Source: Thiohalobacter thiocyanaticus (GTDB lineage Bacteria; Pseudomonadota; Gammaproteobacteria; Thiohalobacterales; Thiohalobacteraceae). Taken from it: a stretch of 64,000 bases of DNA. Shown here in pieces: positions 9,245-19,262 of the stretch. The DNA lies in assembly GCF_003932505.1 (NCBI RefSeq), contig NZ_QZMU01000001.1, positions 868,001 through 932,000 on the forward strand, written 5' to 3'. Position numbers and translations under genes: made by a program. Within the stretch, counting starts at the first letter, position 1, and each line of letters begins with the position of its first letter. The notes beneath the pieces were generated by a model. The model did not search any database. It was not told where the DNA came from and worked only from the letters and a program-made list of their open reading frames with translations.

Positions 9245-9886
9245 TCAGCTGTTGCGTTGCTCCACCGCCTCGCCCAGCAGGCCGATGAAATCATTGATGG
9301 CGGTGTGCTTCATCTTCATCGCCGCCTTGTTCACCACCAGACGGGAACTGATGTCGGCGATGTGCTCCAGCGGCACCAGGCCATTGGCCTTGAGCGTGTT
9401 GCCGGTGTCGACCAGGTCCACGATCAGATCCGACAGTCCCACCAGCGGCGCCAGCTCCATGGAACCATAGAGCTTGATCACCTCCACCTGCCGGCCTTTG
9501 CCCGCATAGTGATTGCGCGCGCTCTGCACATACTTGGTGGCGATGCGCAGCCGGCCCGCGGCCTGGTCGCCGCCGGGCCGACCCGCGACCATGAGCCGGC
9601 AGCGGGCGATCTTCAGATCCAGCGGTTCGTACAGGCCCTGGCCACCGTGCTCGAGCAGGATGTCCTTCCCGGCGATGCCCAGATCCGCCGCGCCGTACTG
9701 CACATAGGTCGGCACATCGATGGTGCGGATGATGACGATCTTGACCTCGGGCCGGGTGGTATCGAGGATCAGTTTGCGGCTGGTCTCCGGGTCGTCGACC
9801 AGCTCGATGCCGGCATGCGCCAGCAGCGGCAGCGAATCCTTGAAGATGCGGCCCTTGGATACGGCGATGGTCAGTGGTTCGGTCAT
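9245..9886 (-). CDS. hisG: ATP phosphoribosyltransferase, short form
   Basis: HisG catalyses the first committed step of histidine synthesis, joining ATP and PRPP. At 213 residues it is the short form (HisGs), which lacks the C-terminal regulatory domain and in characterised species works with HisZ. No hisZ is in this window. Visible motifs are [15 protein letters not shown] at the N-terminus, [12 protein letters not shown], and [19 protein letters not shown], the PRPP-binding region. It follows murA by 104 bp, an arrangement shared with Pseudomonas. Confidence 0.94.
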   Translation of the reverse strand: MTEPLTIAVSKGRIFKDSLPLLAHAGIELVDDPETSRKLILDTTRPEVKIVIIRTIDVPTYVQYGAADLGIAGKDILLEHGGQGLYEPLDLKIARCRLMVAGRPGGDQAAGRLRIATKYVQSARNHYAGKGRQVEVIKLYGSMELAPLVGLSDLIVDLVDTGNTLKANGLVPLEHIADISSRLVVNKAAMKMKHTAINDFIGLLGEAVEQRNS

Positions 9887-9930
9887 TGCGTCAGACTCTG
9901 TTTCACTCTACATGGCTCGGGCTGATTCAG

Positions 9931-11262
<1,332 letters not shown>

Positions 11263-11276
11263 TCAGAGACGGGCGC

Positions 11277-11522
11277 TTACTGCTCCGGGTTCTGTTCGGC
11301 CCACTGCTCGGGCGTGTAGGTTTTCAGCGCCAGGGCATGGATCGCGCCCTGAAAGCCGTCACCCAGCGTCCTGTAGACGGCCTGGTGCTGCTTGACCATG
11401 TTCATATCGGCGAAGCTGGGGCTGATGACAGTGGCCTCGAAGTGGTCGCCGTCGCCGGTGACGATGGCCTCGGCGTCCGGAAGACCCTTCTCGATCAGTT
11501 GCTTGACGTCTTCAGCTTGCAT
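11277..11522 (-). CDS. ibaG: BolA-family protein IbaG
   Basis: This 81-residue BolA-like protein is cytosolic. Relatives pair with monothiol glutaredoxins around Fe-S clusters and are linked to acid stress and cell-envelope homeostasis. The motif DGDHFEATVISPSFADMNMVKQHQAVYRTL is split here as DGDHFEATVIS and MVKQHQAVYRTLG, with the conserved His of the BolA class. The ATG at 11522 is preferred to one at 11561 because GGAG lies 8 bp upstream and homologs begin MQAEDVKQLIE. The position between mlaB and murA is the standard ibaG locus. Confidence 0.9.
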   Translation of the reverse strand: MQAEDVKQLIEKGLPDAEAIVTGDGDHFEATVISPSFADMNMVKQHQAVYRTLGDGFQGAIHALALKTYTPEQWAEQNPEQ

Positions 11523-11622
11523 GGCTCTGGCTCCAATTGATGCGGGTACAGGGCGGGCCATGATAACGGCTTTTGACGGCCAGGGTAATGGCGGACGCCG
11601 CGGCCGGCAGGCCCCGGCGGAC

Positions 11623-11928
11623 TCAGTCCCGCGCCAGCGGCAGGATCTCGTCCAGGCTGCTGACCCGGGCGATGTCCAGCATCTGGGCCGGCATGTTGAG
11701 CAGGCGCAGCGGCTTGTCCAGGCGCCGGGCCTCGCGCATCCATTCGATGAGCAGGGCCAGGCCGGCGCTGTCGGCCCGTTCCACGCCGCTCAGGTCCACG
11801 TCCAGTTCAGCGGCCGCGGCGAACAGGGGAGCGGCCTGCTCCTGCAGTGCCGGCACCGAGTAAAAGCTCAGATCGCCCTCCACCCGCAGCCTTGCGTCGC
11901 CTTCGGGACGGATGCGCGCCTGACTCAC
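11623..11928 (-). CDS. mlaB: MlaB-like STAS domain protein
   Basis: This 101-residue STAS-domain protein matches the cytosolic MlaB subunit of the MlaFEDB phospholipid transporter, where it binds the ATPase MlaF and stabilises the complex. The conserved loop DLSGVERADSAGLALLIEW holds the threonine/serine region of STAS proteins. Its ATG overlaps the mlaD stop by four bases, so MlaC, which normally lies between the two, is absent from the operon. Confidence 0.85.
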   Translation of the reverse strand: MSQARIRPEGDARLRVEGDLSFYSVPALQEQAAPLFAAAAELDVDLSGVERADSAGLALLIEWMREARRLDKPLRLLNMPAQMLDIARVSSLDEILPLARD

Positions 11929-12401
11929 TTCTCCTTGTCCCCGCTGGCCTGGCTGTAGAGGAACTGGCCGATGATCTGCTCCAGTACCAGCGCCGACTGG
12001 GTCAGGCGGATCTCATCGCCGGGCTCCAGCACCTCCATGGCCCCGCCGGGTTCGAGCGCCACGTACTGCTCGCCCAGCAGGCCGGCGGTGAAGATCTGGG
12101 CCGAGGTATCACGCGGGAACTCGGCATAATCCTCATCGACGGCCAGCTCCACCACCGCCTCGAAGGTGCTGATGTCGTATTCGATACCGGTCACCCGGCC
12201 CACCCGCACCCCGGCTACCGAAACCGGCGCGCGCACCTTCAGGCCGCCTATGTTGTCGAAGCGGGCCTCCAGGGTGTAGGTGCCATTGCCCTGACCCAGG
12301 GTACTGAGGTTGCTCACCTGCATGGCCAGCATGAACAGGGCCGCCAGCCCCAGGGCCACGAACAGCCCGACCCAGATTTCCAGCACACGTGTACGATCCA
12401 T
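11925..12401 (-). CDS. mlaD: MlaD, MCE-domain lipid transport protein
   Basis: MlaD is the hexameric MCE-ring subunit of the inner-membrane Mla complex, which handles phospholipids between the two membranes. The 158-residue protein has one N-terminal membrane anchor (IWVGLFVALGLAALFMLAM). The MCE domain follows, with DNIGGLKVRAPVSVAGVRVG and AGLLGEQYVALEPGG, and then a short C-terminal helix (LVLEQIIGQFLYS) that lines the pore in homologs. It overlaps mlaB and lies 1 bp after mlaE. Confidence 0.93.
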   Translation of the reverse strand: MDRTRVLEIWVGLFVALGLAALFMLAMQVSNLSTLGQGNGTYTLEARFDNIGGLKVRAPVSVAGVRVGRVTGIEYDISTFEAVVELAVDEDYAEFPRDTSAQIFTAGLLGEQYVALEPGGAMEVLEPGDEIRLTQSALVLEQIIGQFLYSQASGDKEK

Positions 12402-12402
12402 A

Positions 12403-13197
12403 TCAGACTTCCCCGAACATCAATGCCGTGAGAACAAAATCCAGCCCCAGCACCGCCAGTGCCGAGTGCACCACCGTGCGAGTGGTGGCCCGGCTCACCC
12501 CCTCCGAGGTGGGTACCGTATCATAGCCTTCGAACACCGCGATCCAGGTCACCACAAAGCCGAACACGATGCTCTTGACCACACCATTGTAGATATCCTT
12601 CTCCAGCTCCACGGCGGACTGCATCTGCGACCAGAAGGCGCCCTCGTCCACACCCAGCAGGTTGACCCCGACCAGGGAGCCGCCGTAGACCCCCACGGCG
12701 CTGAAGATGGCCGCCAGCAGCGGCATGGAGATGAAACCGGCCAGGAAGCGTGGCGCGATCACCCGCTTGACCGGATCCACCGCCATCATCTCCATGCCGG
12801 AGAGCTGCTCGGTGGCCTTCATCAGACCGATCTCGGCGGTGAGCGCCGAGCCGGCGCGGCCGGCGAACAGCAGGGCAGTGACCACCGGCCCCAGCTCGCG
12901 CACCAGCGACAGGGCGACCATCACGCCGAGCGATTCCTCGGCGCCGTAATCCACCAGGGTGCGGTAGCCCTGCAACCCCAGCACCATACCCACGAACAGC
13001 CCCGAGACCAGGATGATCAGCAGCGACAGGACACCGACCGAATAGATCTGCTGGACCAGCAGCCGCACCCGCAACAGCAGACCCGGCAGCCCGGCAAGCA
13101 CATGCAGCAGGAACAGGTTGCCCCGGCCCAGCCGGTTGAAAAAATCCAGCCAGGCGCGGCCCAGCCGCTGCAGGGTATCGAGCAGCCCCGTGAACAC
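12403..13197 (-). CDS. mlaE: MlaE, ABC permease of the Mla phospholipid system
   Basis: MlaE is the transmembrane permease of MlaFEDB. The 264-residue protein has several membrane segments and the family motifs [19 protein letters not shown] and [25 protein letters not shown], which contact the ATPase. An N-terminal amphipathic segment ([20 protein letters not shown]) is as expected. It abuts mlaF with no gap. Confidence 0.94.
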   Translation of the reverse strand: MFTGLLDTLQRLGRAWLDFFNRLGRGNLFLLHVLAGLPGLLLRVRLLVQQIYSVGVLSLLIILVSGLFVGMVLGLQGYRTLVDYGAEESLGVMVALSLVRELGPVVTALLFAGRAGSALTAEIGLMKATEQLSGMEMMAVDPVKRVIAPRFLAGFISMPLLAAIFSAVGVYGGSLVGVNLLGVDEGAFWSQMQSAVELEKDIYNGVVKSIVFGFVVTWIAVFEGYDTVPTSEGVSRATTRTVVHSALAVLGLDFVLTALMFGEV

Positions 13198-14025
13198 TCA
13201 GCCGGCCTCGTCCAGCAGATCGTCGAGATACTCGCGACCCGGGTAATGGAAGGGCACCGGACCGTCCGGCAGACCATGCATGAACTGGTTCACCCAGGGC
13301 GACTCGGAACGGTTCAGCGCCTCCGGCGGGCCGTGCTCGACCACCTTGCCGTCGGAAACGACATAGATGTAATCGGCGATCGAAGCCGTCTCCTGCACGT
13401 CGTGGGAGACGATCACCGAGGTCAGGCCGAGGGCGTCGTTGAGCAGCCGGATCAGCTGTACCAGCGCGCCCATGGAAATGGGGTCCTGCCCGGTGAAGGG
13501 CTCGTCATACATGATCATCATGGGGTCGAGCGCAATGGCGCGGGCCAGGGCCACGCGCCGGGCCATGCCACCGGAAAGCTCGTTGGGCAGCAGTTCGCGT
13601 GCCCCGCGCAGGCCCACAGCCTGGAGCTTCATCAGCACCAGGTCGCGGATCAGGCGTTCATCCAGGGCGGTGTGTTCGCGCAGCGGGAAGGCGACATTGT
13701 CGTAGACCGACATGTCGGTCAGCAGGGCCCCGCTCTGAAACAGCATGCCCATGCGCTTGCGCAGCTCATACAGGGCGGTGTGGCCGAGCTTCGGCACCTC
13801 CCGGCCATCGACCCGGATGCTGCCGGCATGGGGTTTGAGCTGTCCGCCGATCAGCCGCAGCAGGGTGGTCTTGCCGGTGCCGCTGGGGCCCATGATGGCG
13901 GTGATCCTGCCGCGCGGAATATCGAGATCCACGCCGTCGAAGATCCAGCGCCGGCCGCGCGCGAACCGCAGGCCGCGGACCCTGACCAGGATGGCCGCGT
14001 CGTCTTGTTCTTGTGTCTCGATCAC
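13198..14025 (-). CDS. mlaF: MlaF, ATPase of the Mla phospholipid system
   Basis: MlaF is the ABC ATPase that drives MlaFEDB. The 275-residue protein has Walker A GPSGTGKTT (about 46-54), the Q-loop region MLFQSGALLTDMSVYDNV, the signature LSGGMARRVALARA, Walker B MIMYDEPF and the H-loop SHDV. The C-terminal extension, which in E. coli MlaF wraps the partner subunit, is visible (LPDGPVPFHYPGREYLDDLL). I place the start at the GTG at 14025 (VIETQEQDD); the frame upstream runs into the divergent promoter region and lacks family similarity. It begins the mla operon. Confidence 0.92.
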   Translation of the reverse strand: MIETQEQDDAAILVRVRGLRFARGRRWIFDGVDLDIPRGRITAIMGPSGTGKTTLLRLIGGQLKPHAGSIRVDGREVPKLGHTALYELRKRMGMLFQSGALLTDMSVYDNVAFPLREHTALDERLIRDLVLMKLQAVGLRGARELLPNELSGGMARRVALARAIALDPMMIMYDEPFTGQDPISMGALVQLIRLLNDALGLTSVIVSHDVQETASIADYIYVVSDGKVVEHGPPEALNRSESPWVNQFMHGLPDGPVPFHYPGREYLDDLLDEAG

Positions 14026-14199
14026 GGGTGATGATGATCCCTGTTCGCGCCCTTGCGGCGAATTCAACGGCGATTGTACCAGCAAAAAACCCGGCGAATT
14101 TACCACGTCCTGCCACCGCCTGTCGCGGCGGGCCGCCGAACGGATTTGGTACGGCAGGACGATCGGGTATGATTGGCCCTCACAACCGGGGATGGCCGC

Positions 14200-14385
14200 A
14201 TGTCCAACATCGTCCAGTTCAAGCGTCCGAAGGCCGCCGACAGGCACAAGGGCAACACCCTGTGCCGGCGCGGCTTTCACAAGTGGGAACCGGTCAAGGG
14301 AACGCCCTTCGATGTCGACAGCGGCCGGCTGGTCACCCGCTATCGCTGCGTGCGCTGCGGCGCCACCCGTACCGAGGCCCGATAG
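14200..14385 (+). CDS. small zinc-ribbon protein
   Basis: This is a 61-residue basic protein that I do not recognise by name. It has paired metal-binding motifs. The first is C-RRG-FHKW (Cys then His); the second is CVRCG near the C-terminus, within YRCVRCGATRTEAR. The C..GxHxW..C..CG pattern resembles short phage-type proteins of the DUF1660 group, but that is only a pattern match. It lies in the divergent space between mlaF and the CaCA antiporter, reading with the antiporter and ending 38 bp before it. The ATG at 14200 gives the shorter product; an in-frame ATG at 14173 is possible. Confidence 0.65.
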   Translation: MSNIVQFKRPKAADRHKGNTLCRRGFHKWEPVKGTPFDVDSGRLVTRYRCVRCGATRTEAR

Positions 14386-14423
14386 GGTCAACAGACCCTG
14401 GATTCCATGAGGTCCCATTCGCA

Positions 14424-15413
14424 ATGATGTGGCAGTTCCTGCTGGCCGTGATCGGCGGCTTCGCGCTGCTGGTCTGGGGCGCCGACCGTTTCGTCGTCGG
14501 TGCCGCCGCCACCGCGCGCAATCTGGGCGTGGCGCCACTGATCATCGGCCTGACCATTGTCGGCATGGGCACCTCGGCCCCGGAGATGCTGGTTTCGGCC
14601 ATGGCCGCCTGGGACGGCAATCCCGGTCTGGGCATGGGCAATGCCGTCGGTTCCAACATCGCCAACATCGGCCTGATCATCGGCCTGACCGCCCTGATCG
14701 TACCGCTACGGGTCTCCTCCATCACCCTGCGGCGTGAATTCCCGGTGCTGCTGGGCATCATGCTGGCGGCGTACCTGCTGGTCGCCGACGGCGACCTCAG
14801 CCGCAGCGACGGCACCGTGCTGCTGCTCGGTCTGGCCGGCATGCTGGTCTGGCTGGTCTGGCTCGGGCTCAACAGCCGCGGCGACACGATCGACCCGCTG
14901 CTGACCGAGTACACCGAGGAGATCCCGGTCGGCATGGCCATGCCGACCGCGCTGGGCTGGCTGGCCCTGGGCCTGGTGGTGCTGCTGGTCAGCTCCCGGG
15001 TCCTGATCTGGGGGGCGATCGGCATCGCCGAGACCATGGGGGTGTCGGACCTGATCATCGGCCTGACCCTGGTCGCCCTGGGCACCAGCCTGCCGGAGCT
15101 GGCCGCAGCCGTCGTGAGTGCCCTCAAGGGCGAGCACGACATCGCCCTGGGCAACGTGATCGGCTCCAACATGTTCAACCTGCTCGGGGTGCTCGGGCTG
15201 CCGGGCCTGATCCACCCCGCTGTGGTGGAGCCGGAGATGCTCAGCCGCGACTTCTCCGTCATGGCCGGCCTGACTGTATTGCTGCTGATCTTCGCCTACA
15301 GCTACCGGCGCCGGGCGCGGCGGATCAACCGGTTCGAGGGCAGTGTGTTGCTGCTGCTCTATCTCAGCTACATCGGCCTGTTATACTGGAGCATCGCTCC
15401 CCAGCAGATATAA
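14424..15413 (+). CDS. yrbG: calcium/sodium antiporter, CaCA family (YrbG-like)
   Basis: This is a 329-residue inner-membrane antiporter with two inverted alpha-repeats. The first holds GMGTSAPEMLVSAMAAWDG and GNAVGSNIANIGLIIG, the second GTSLPELAAAVVSALKG and GNVIGSNMFNLLGVLG. These are the signature ion-binding motifs of the CaCA superfamily. It sits directly upstream of the kds-lpt genes, as yrbG does in E. coli. The ATG at 14424 is chosen; the frame upstream covers the divergent gap. Calcium is the likely cation, but sequence alone does not prove it. Confidence 0.92.
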   Translation: MMWQFLLAVIGGFALLVWGADRFVVGAAATARNLGVAPLIIGLTIVGMGTSAPEMLVSAMAAWDGNPGLGMGNAVGSNIANIGLIIGLTALIVPLRVSSITLRREFPVLLGIMLAAYLLVADGDLSRSDGTVLLLGLAGMLVWLVWLGLNSRGDTIDPLLTEYTEEIPVGMAMPTALGWLALGLVVLLVSSRVLIWGAIGIAETMGVSDLIIGLTLVALGTSLPELAAAVVSALKGEHDIALGNVIGSNMFNLLGVLGLPGLIHPAVVEPEMLSRDFSVMAGLTVLLLIFAYSYRRRARRINRFEGSVLLLLYLSYIGLLYWSIAPQQI

Positions 15414-15425
15414 AGACATCGGATC

Positions 15426-15620
15426 ATGGAAATCGAATTCAGCGTCACCAACGTCAAATGCAACGGCTGCGTGAAGACCATCGAGGATGGCCTGCACACC
15501 GAGCCCGGGGTCGAGTCGGTCAAGGCCGGCCTGGACGGCAGCGTGAAGGTCAGCGGCAATGATCTGGATCGCGCCGCGCTGGCCGCCCGCCTGTCCGAAC
15601 TCGGTTATCCGGAAGCCTAG
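15426..15620 (+). CDS. mini heavy-metal-associated (HMA) domain protein
   Basis: The 64-residue protein is a single ferredoxin-like HMA domain. It begins MEIEFSVTNVKCNGCVKTIEDGL, with a CNGC metal site at Cys12 and Cys15, and has a typical ending LAARLSELGYPEA. Such proteins usually carry Cu(I) or another soft metal to a P-type ATPase, but none lies alongside. It is wedged 12 bp after the antiporter and 10 bp before kdsD, so it is probably cotranscribed with both. Its role there is unknown. Confidence 0.85.
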   Translation: MEIEFSVTNVKCNGCVKTIEDGLHTEPGVESVKAGLDGSVKVSGNDLDRAALAARLSELGYPEA

Positions 15621-15630
15621 TGGTCCTTCA

Positions 15631-16605
15631 ATGATGGACGCCACCAAGCTCAAGGCCCTGGGGCTGGCCGTAATCGAGACCGAAACGGCCGCGCTGGACG
15701 CCCTGCGTGAGCGCATCGACGAGCACTTCGTCGCCGCCTGCCGGCTGATGCTGGAATGCCACGGACGCGTGGTGGTGCTGGGCATGGGCAAGTCCGGGCA
15801 CATCGGCGGCAAGATCGCCGCAACGCTCGCCAGCACCGGCACGCCGGCCTTCTTCGTCCACCCGGGCGAGGCCAGCCACGGCGATCTGGGCATGATCACC
15901 CCGAAGGACGTGGTGCTAGCCATCTCCAATTCGGGCGAGACCCAGGAGCTGCTCACCATCCTGCCCATCATCAAGCGCCTGGAAGTGCCGCTGATCGCCC
16001 TGACCGGCAATCCCGCCTCCACCCTGGCGCGCGCGGCCAACACCCACATCGACGTGGGCGTGGATCGCGAGGCCTGCCCGCTCGGGCTGGCGCCGACCTC
16101 CAGCACCACCGCCACCCTGGCCATGGGCGACGCGCTGGCCATCGCCATGCTGGAGGTGCGCGGCTTCACCGCCGAGGACTTCGCGCTGTCGCACCCCGGC
16201 GGCAGCCTGGGCCGGCGTCTGCTGCTGCGCATCGACGACATCATGCACACGGGCGACACCATCCCCCAGGTGCGCAGTCACGCCCCCATCACCGAGACCC
16301 TGCACGAAATGACCCGCAAGGGGCTGGGCATGACCGCGGTGCTGGACGACCAGGACCGGGTCATCGGCATCTTCACCGATGGCGATCTGCGCCGGGCGGT
16401 GGATCACAACGTGGATCTGCACAACACCGACGTGGCCTCGCTGATGACGCCCGACTGCATCACCATCCAGCCCGGTCTGCTGGCCGCCGAGGCGCTGGCC
16501 ATCATGGACAGCCGCAAGATCAATGCCCTGCTGATAGTCGATGAGGGGCAGCATCTCGTCGGCGCCCTGGGCATGCACGATCTGCTGCGGGCGGGGGTGG
16601 TATAA
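15631..16605 (+). CDS. kdsD: arabinose-5-phosphate isomerase
   Basis: KdsD converts ribulose-5-phosphate to arabinose-5-phosphate, the first step toward Kdo for LPS. The 324-residue protein has an N-terminal SIS domain (VVVLGMGKSGHIGGKIAATL, ISNSGETQELL, LAPTSSTTATLAMGDALA). Two C-terminal CBS domains follow (from DDIMHTGDTIP and from VASLMTPDCITI). ATG ATG at 15631 starts just after the HMA gene. kdsC follows, separated by a palindromic repeat. Confidence 0.95.
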   Translation: MMDATKLKALGLAVIETETAALDALRERIDEHFVAACRLMLECHGRVVVLGMGKSGHIGGKIAATLASTGTPAFFVHPGEASHGDLGMITPKDVVLAISNSGETQELLTILPIIKRLEVPLIALTGNPASTLARAANTHIDVGVDREACPLGLAPTSSTTATLAMGDALAIAMLEVRGFTAEDFALSHPGGSLGRRLLLRIDDIMHTGDTIPQVRSHAPITETLHEMTRKGLGMTAVLDDQDRVIGIFTDGDLRRAVDHNVDLHNTDVASLMTPDCITIQPGLLAAEALAIMDSRKINALLIVDEGQHLVGALGMHDLLRAGVV

Positions 16606-16644
16606 CCGAACCCAGTGCCTATGGCCCCGGCCCCATTAAAGACT

Positions 16645-16790
16645 CCCCGTCATTGCGATGCCCAGACCCGAAGGGTGGGGTACCCATGATGAAGCCCGAA
16701 GGGATTCTATGGGAGCAGTGACGAAGCAATCTCTCAAGGCTTCCTGAGCATCACGAGATTGCCGCGCCGCTTTCGCGGCTCGCAATGACG
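16645..16790. repeat. CGTCATTGCGA-type palindromic repeat, long copy
   Basis: CCCCGTCATTGCGATG at the left end pairs with CGCAATGACG at the right end. GAAGCAATCTC and GAGATTGC form an inner pair. The middle contains CCCGAAGGGTGGGG and CCCGAAGGGATT. It separates kdsD from kdsC and ends inside an alternative upstream start region of kdsC. Confidence 0.8.
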
Positions 16791-16823
16791 ACAATTTCAT
16801 TTACGGGACACAAGACCGACATC

Positions 16824-17345
16824 ATGCAAGACATCATTGAGAAAGCCGCCAACATCAAACTGGTCATCTTCGACGTCGACGGTGTACTCACCGACGGCTC
16901 GCTGTTCTACGGCGACGACGGCCAGGAATACAAGGCCTTCAACTCCCGCGACGGCCACGGCATCAAGATGCTGAAGAAATACGACGTCGAGATCGGCATC
17001 ATCACCGGCCGCACCTCGCAGGTGGTCGAGCACCGGGTGCGCAACCTGGGCATCACCCATGTCTACCAGGGCCAGCTGGACAAGCTGCCGGCCTTCGAGG
17101 AGCTGATCGCCCGCCTGGACGTAAACCCGGAGCAATGCGCCTATGTCGGCGACGATGTGGTGGATCTGCCCATCATGAGCCGGGTCGGCCTGGCCATCGC
17201 CGTGCAGGACGCCCATCCCTTCGTCAAGAAGCATGCCCACTGGATCACCCCCAGCGGCGGCGGACGCGGTGCGGCGCGCGATGTGTGCGAGCTGCTGATC
17301 GAAGCCCGCGGCAAGCTCGAACAGGAACTGGAAAGCTATCTTTGA
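16824..17345 (+). CDS. kdsC: 3-deoxy-D-manno-octulosonate 8-phosphate phosphatase
   Basis: KdsC is a HAD-family phosphatase that removes phosphate from Kdo-8-P. The 173-residue protein has motif I FDVDGVLTDG with the nucleophile Asp, motif II IITGRTS, the Lys-containing QLDKLPAF and motif IV YVGDDVVDLPIM. It is a C0-type HAD without a cap domain, so it acts as a tetramer in homologs. ATG 16824 (MQDIIEKAANIKLV) is preferred to an in-frame ATG at 16785, which lies in the palindromic repeat. Confidence 0.95.
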   Translation: MQDIIEKAANIKLVIFDVDGVLTDGSLFYGDDGQEYKAFNSRDGHGIKMLKKYDVEIGIITGRTSQVVEHRVRNLGITHVYQGQLDKLPAFEELIARLDVNPEQCAYVGDDVVDLPIMSRVGLAIAVQDAHPFVKKHAHWITPSGGGRGAARDVCELLIEARGKLEQELESYL

Positions 17346-17920
17346 TCCGTCAGCGACACTGGCCGGCCCTCCTGCTGCTGGCGCTGTTCGCCGGCCTGAG
17401 CGGCTGGATCTACCAGCAGGCCACCCGCGGGGACGCACCGGAGACCGCCTCTGCCGCACGGCATCCGGACGCCTTCGCCACCGGCGCGGTACTGTCGCAG
17501 TTCAATGCCGAGGGGGTGCTGGAGTACCGGCTGTGGGCCGACCGCATGGAGCATTTCCCCCACGACGACAGCACCGAGCTGAGCCGGCCCTACGGCGAGC
17601 TGTACCGCATCGACGCGCCGCCCTGGCGCATCCGGGCCCGCCACGGCTGGGTCGCCAGCGAGGGCGAGGAGATCCGGCTGCGCGGCGAGGTCGAGATCCA
17701 GCGTGACGGCTCGCCGGCCAACCGCCCGGTGGAGGCCTGGTCCGACAGCCTCGATCTGTGGCCGGAGCGCGATTACGCCGCCACCGATGATAAGATCACC
17801 TACATCACCACCGACCTGCGGGTCGAGGCCGTGGGCATGCGTGCCCGGCTCGACACCGGGGAGCTGGAACTGCTTTCCCGCGTCCGGGGCCTGCACACCC
17901 CGGCCCGGACAACCCGATAG
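17342..17920 (+). CDS. lptC: LPS export protein LptC
   Basis: LptC is the bitopic inner-membrane member of the Lpt bridge and passes LPS from LptB2FG to LptA. The 192-residue protein has one N-terminal membrane segment (WPALLLLALFAGLSGWIYQQ). A periplasmic beta-jellyroll follows, with LEYRLWADRMEHFPHDDSTELSRP split by variable loops. The start is inferred as TTG at 17342, which overlaps the kdsC stop by four bases (TTGA) and places the anchor at the very N-terminus. No better start is seen before the membrane segment. Confidence 0.85.
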   Translation: MIRQRHWPALLLLALFAGLSGWIYQQATRGDAPETASAARHPDAFATGAVLSQFNAEGVLEYRLWADRMEHFPHDDSTELSRPYGELYRIDAPPWRIRARHGWVASEGEEIRLRGEVEIQRDGSPANRPVEAWSDSLDLWPERDYAATDDKITYITTDLRVEAVGMRARLDTGELELLSRVRGLHTPARTTR

Positions 17921-17930
17921 GATGACAACC

Positions 17931-18437
17931 ATGCTCAGTCGGCTGTACCGCCTTACCCTGTCCCTGCTCGTACTTGGATGCGTGATCAACACGCCCGTCC
18001 AGGCGCTGTCCAGCGACCGCGACCAACCCATGCACATCGAGGCCGACCATGCCGACATCAACGACCAGACCGGCGTGCATGTCTACACCGGCAACGTGGT
18101 GGTCACCCAGGGCAGCATGCGCCTGACCGCCGATCACCTGACCCTGCAGATCGAGGCCGGCGAGATCGTCGAGGGCGTGGCCCTGGGCGAGCCGGCCACC
18201 TACAAGCAGCGTCCGGACAACAAGGACGAGGACGTCTACGCCGAATCCCTGCGCATGGAATACTATGCCGGGAACGAGCGCATCATCCTGATCGACGAGG
18301 CCGAGGTCACCCAGGCCGGCGACATATTCCGCAGCGAACGCATCGTCTACGATGTTGCCCGGGACGTGGTCAACGCCGGCGAGGGCGAAGGCGACCGGGT
18401 CCGTATCACCATCCAGCCACGCAACTCGCAAGAGTAA
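17931..18437 (+). CDS. lptA: LPS periplasmic bridge protein LptA
   Basis: LptA polymerises into the periplasmic bridge that carries LPS to LptDE. The 168-residue precursor has a signal peptide ([13 protein letters not shown]... cut near VQALS). The OstA-like beta-jellyroll follows, with [15 protein letters not shown] and [19 protein letters not shown], the usual start of the fold. ATG 17931 is preferred because AGGA (17919-17922) lies 8 bp upstream; ATG 17922 would overlap that site. Confidence 0.92.
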   Translation: MLSRLYRLTLSLLVLGCVINTPVQALSSDRDQPMHIEADHADINDQTGVHVYTGNVVVTQGSMRLTADHLTLQIEAGEIVEGVALGEPATYKQRPDNKDEDVYAESLRMEYYAGNERIILIDEAEVTQAGDIFRSERIVYDVARDVVNAGEGEGDRVRITIQPRNSQE

Positions 18438-18444
18438 GCCGCCC

Positions 18445-19170
<726 letters not shown>

Positions 19171-19188
19171 CAAAGGCCGTCCATTCAG

Positions 19189-19203
19189 TGGCACAATAAA
19201 TGC
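19189..19203 (+). promoter_or_regulatory. candidate sigma-54 (-24/-12) promoter upstream of rpoN
   Basis: TGGCAC, five bases, then ATGC gives the GG-N10-GC spacing of sigma-54 promoters, with a single mismatch (A for T) in the -12 half. It lies 60 bp upstream of the rpoN ATG. If used, sigma-54 would help control its own gene. I saw no obvious upstream activator site. Confidence 0.35.
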
Positions 19204-19262
19204 TTGCAGGGTAAATCAGCCTGTCCCATCATGCAGCGACGCGATCCCCGACACACAACTAT

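Noticed and set aside
16785-16823. Upstream ATG for kdsC
   Set aside because: It lies at the end of a palindromic repeat and adds residues not expected in KdsC.
19189-19207. Sigma-54 site using TTGC at 19204-19207
   Set aside because: The distance from GG to this GC is 14 bases, four too many. Only the ATGC at 19200-19203 has correct spacing.
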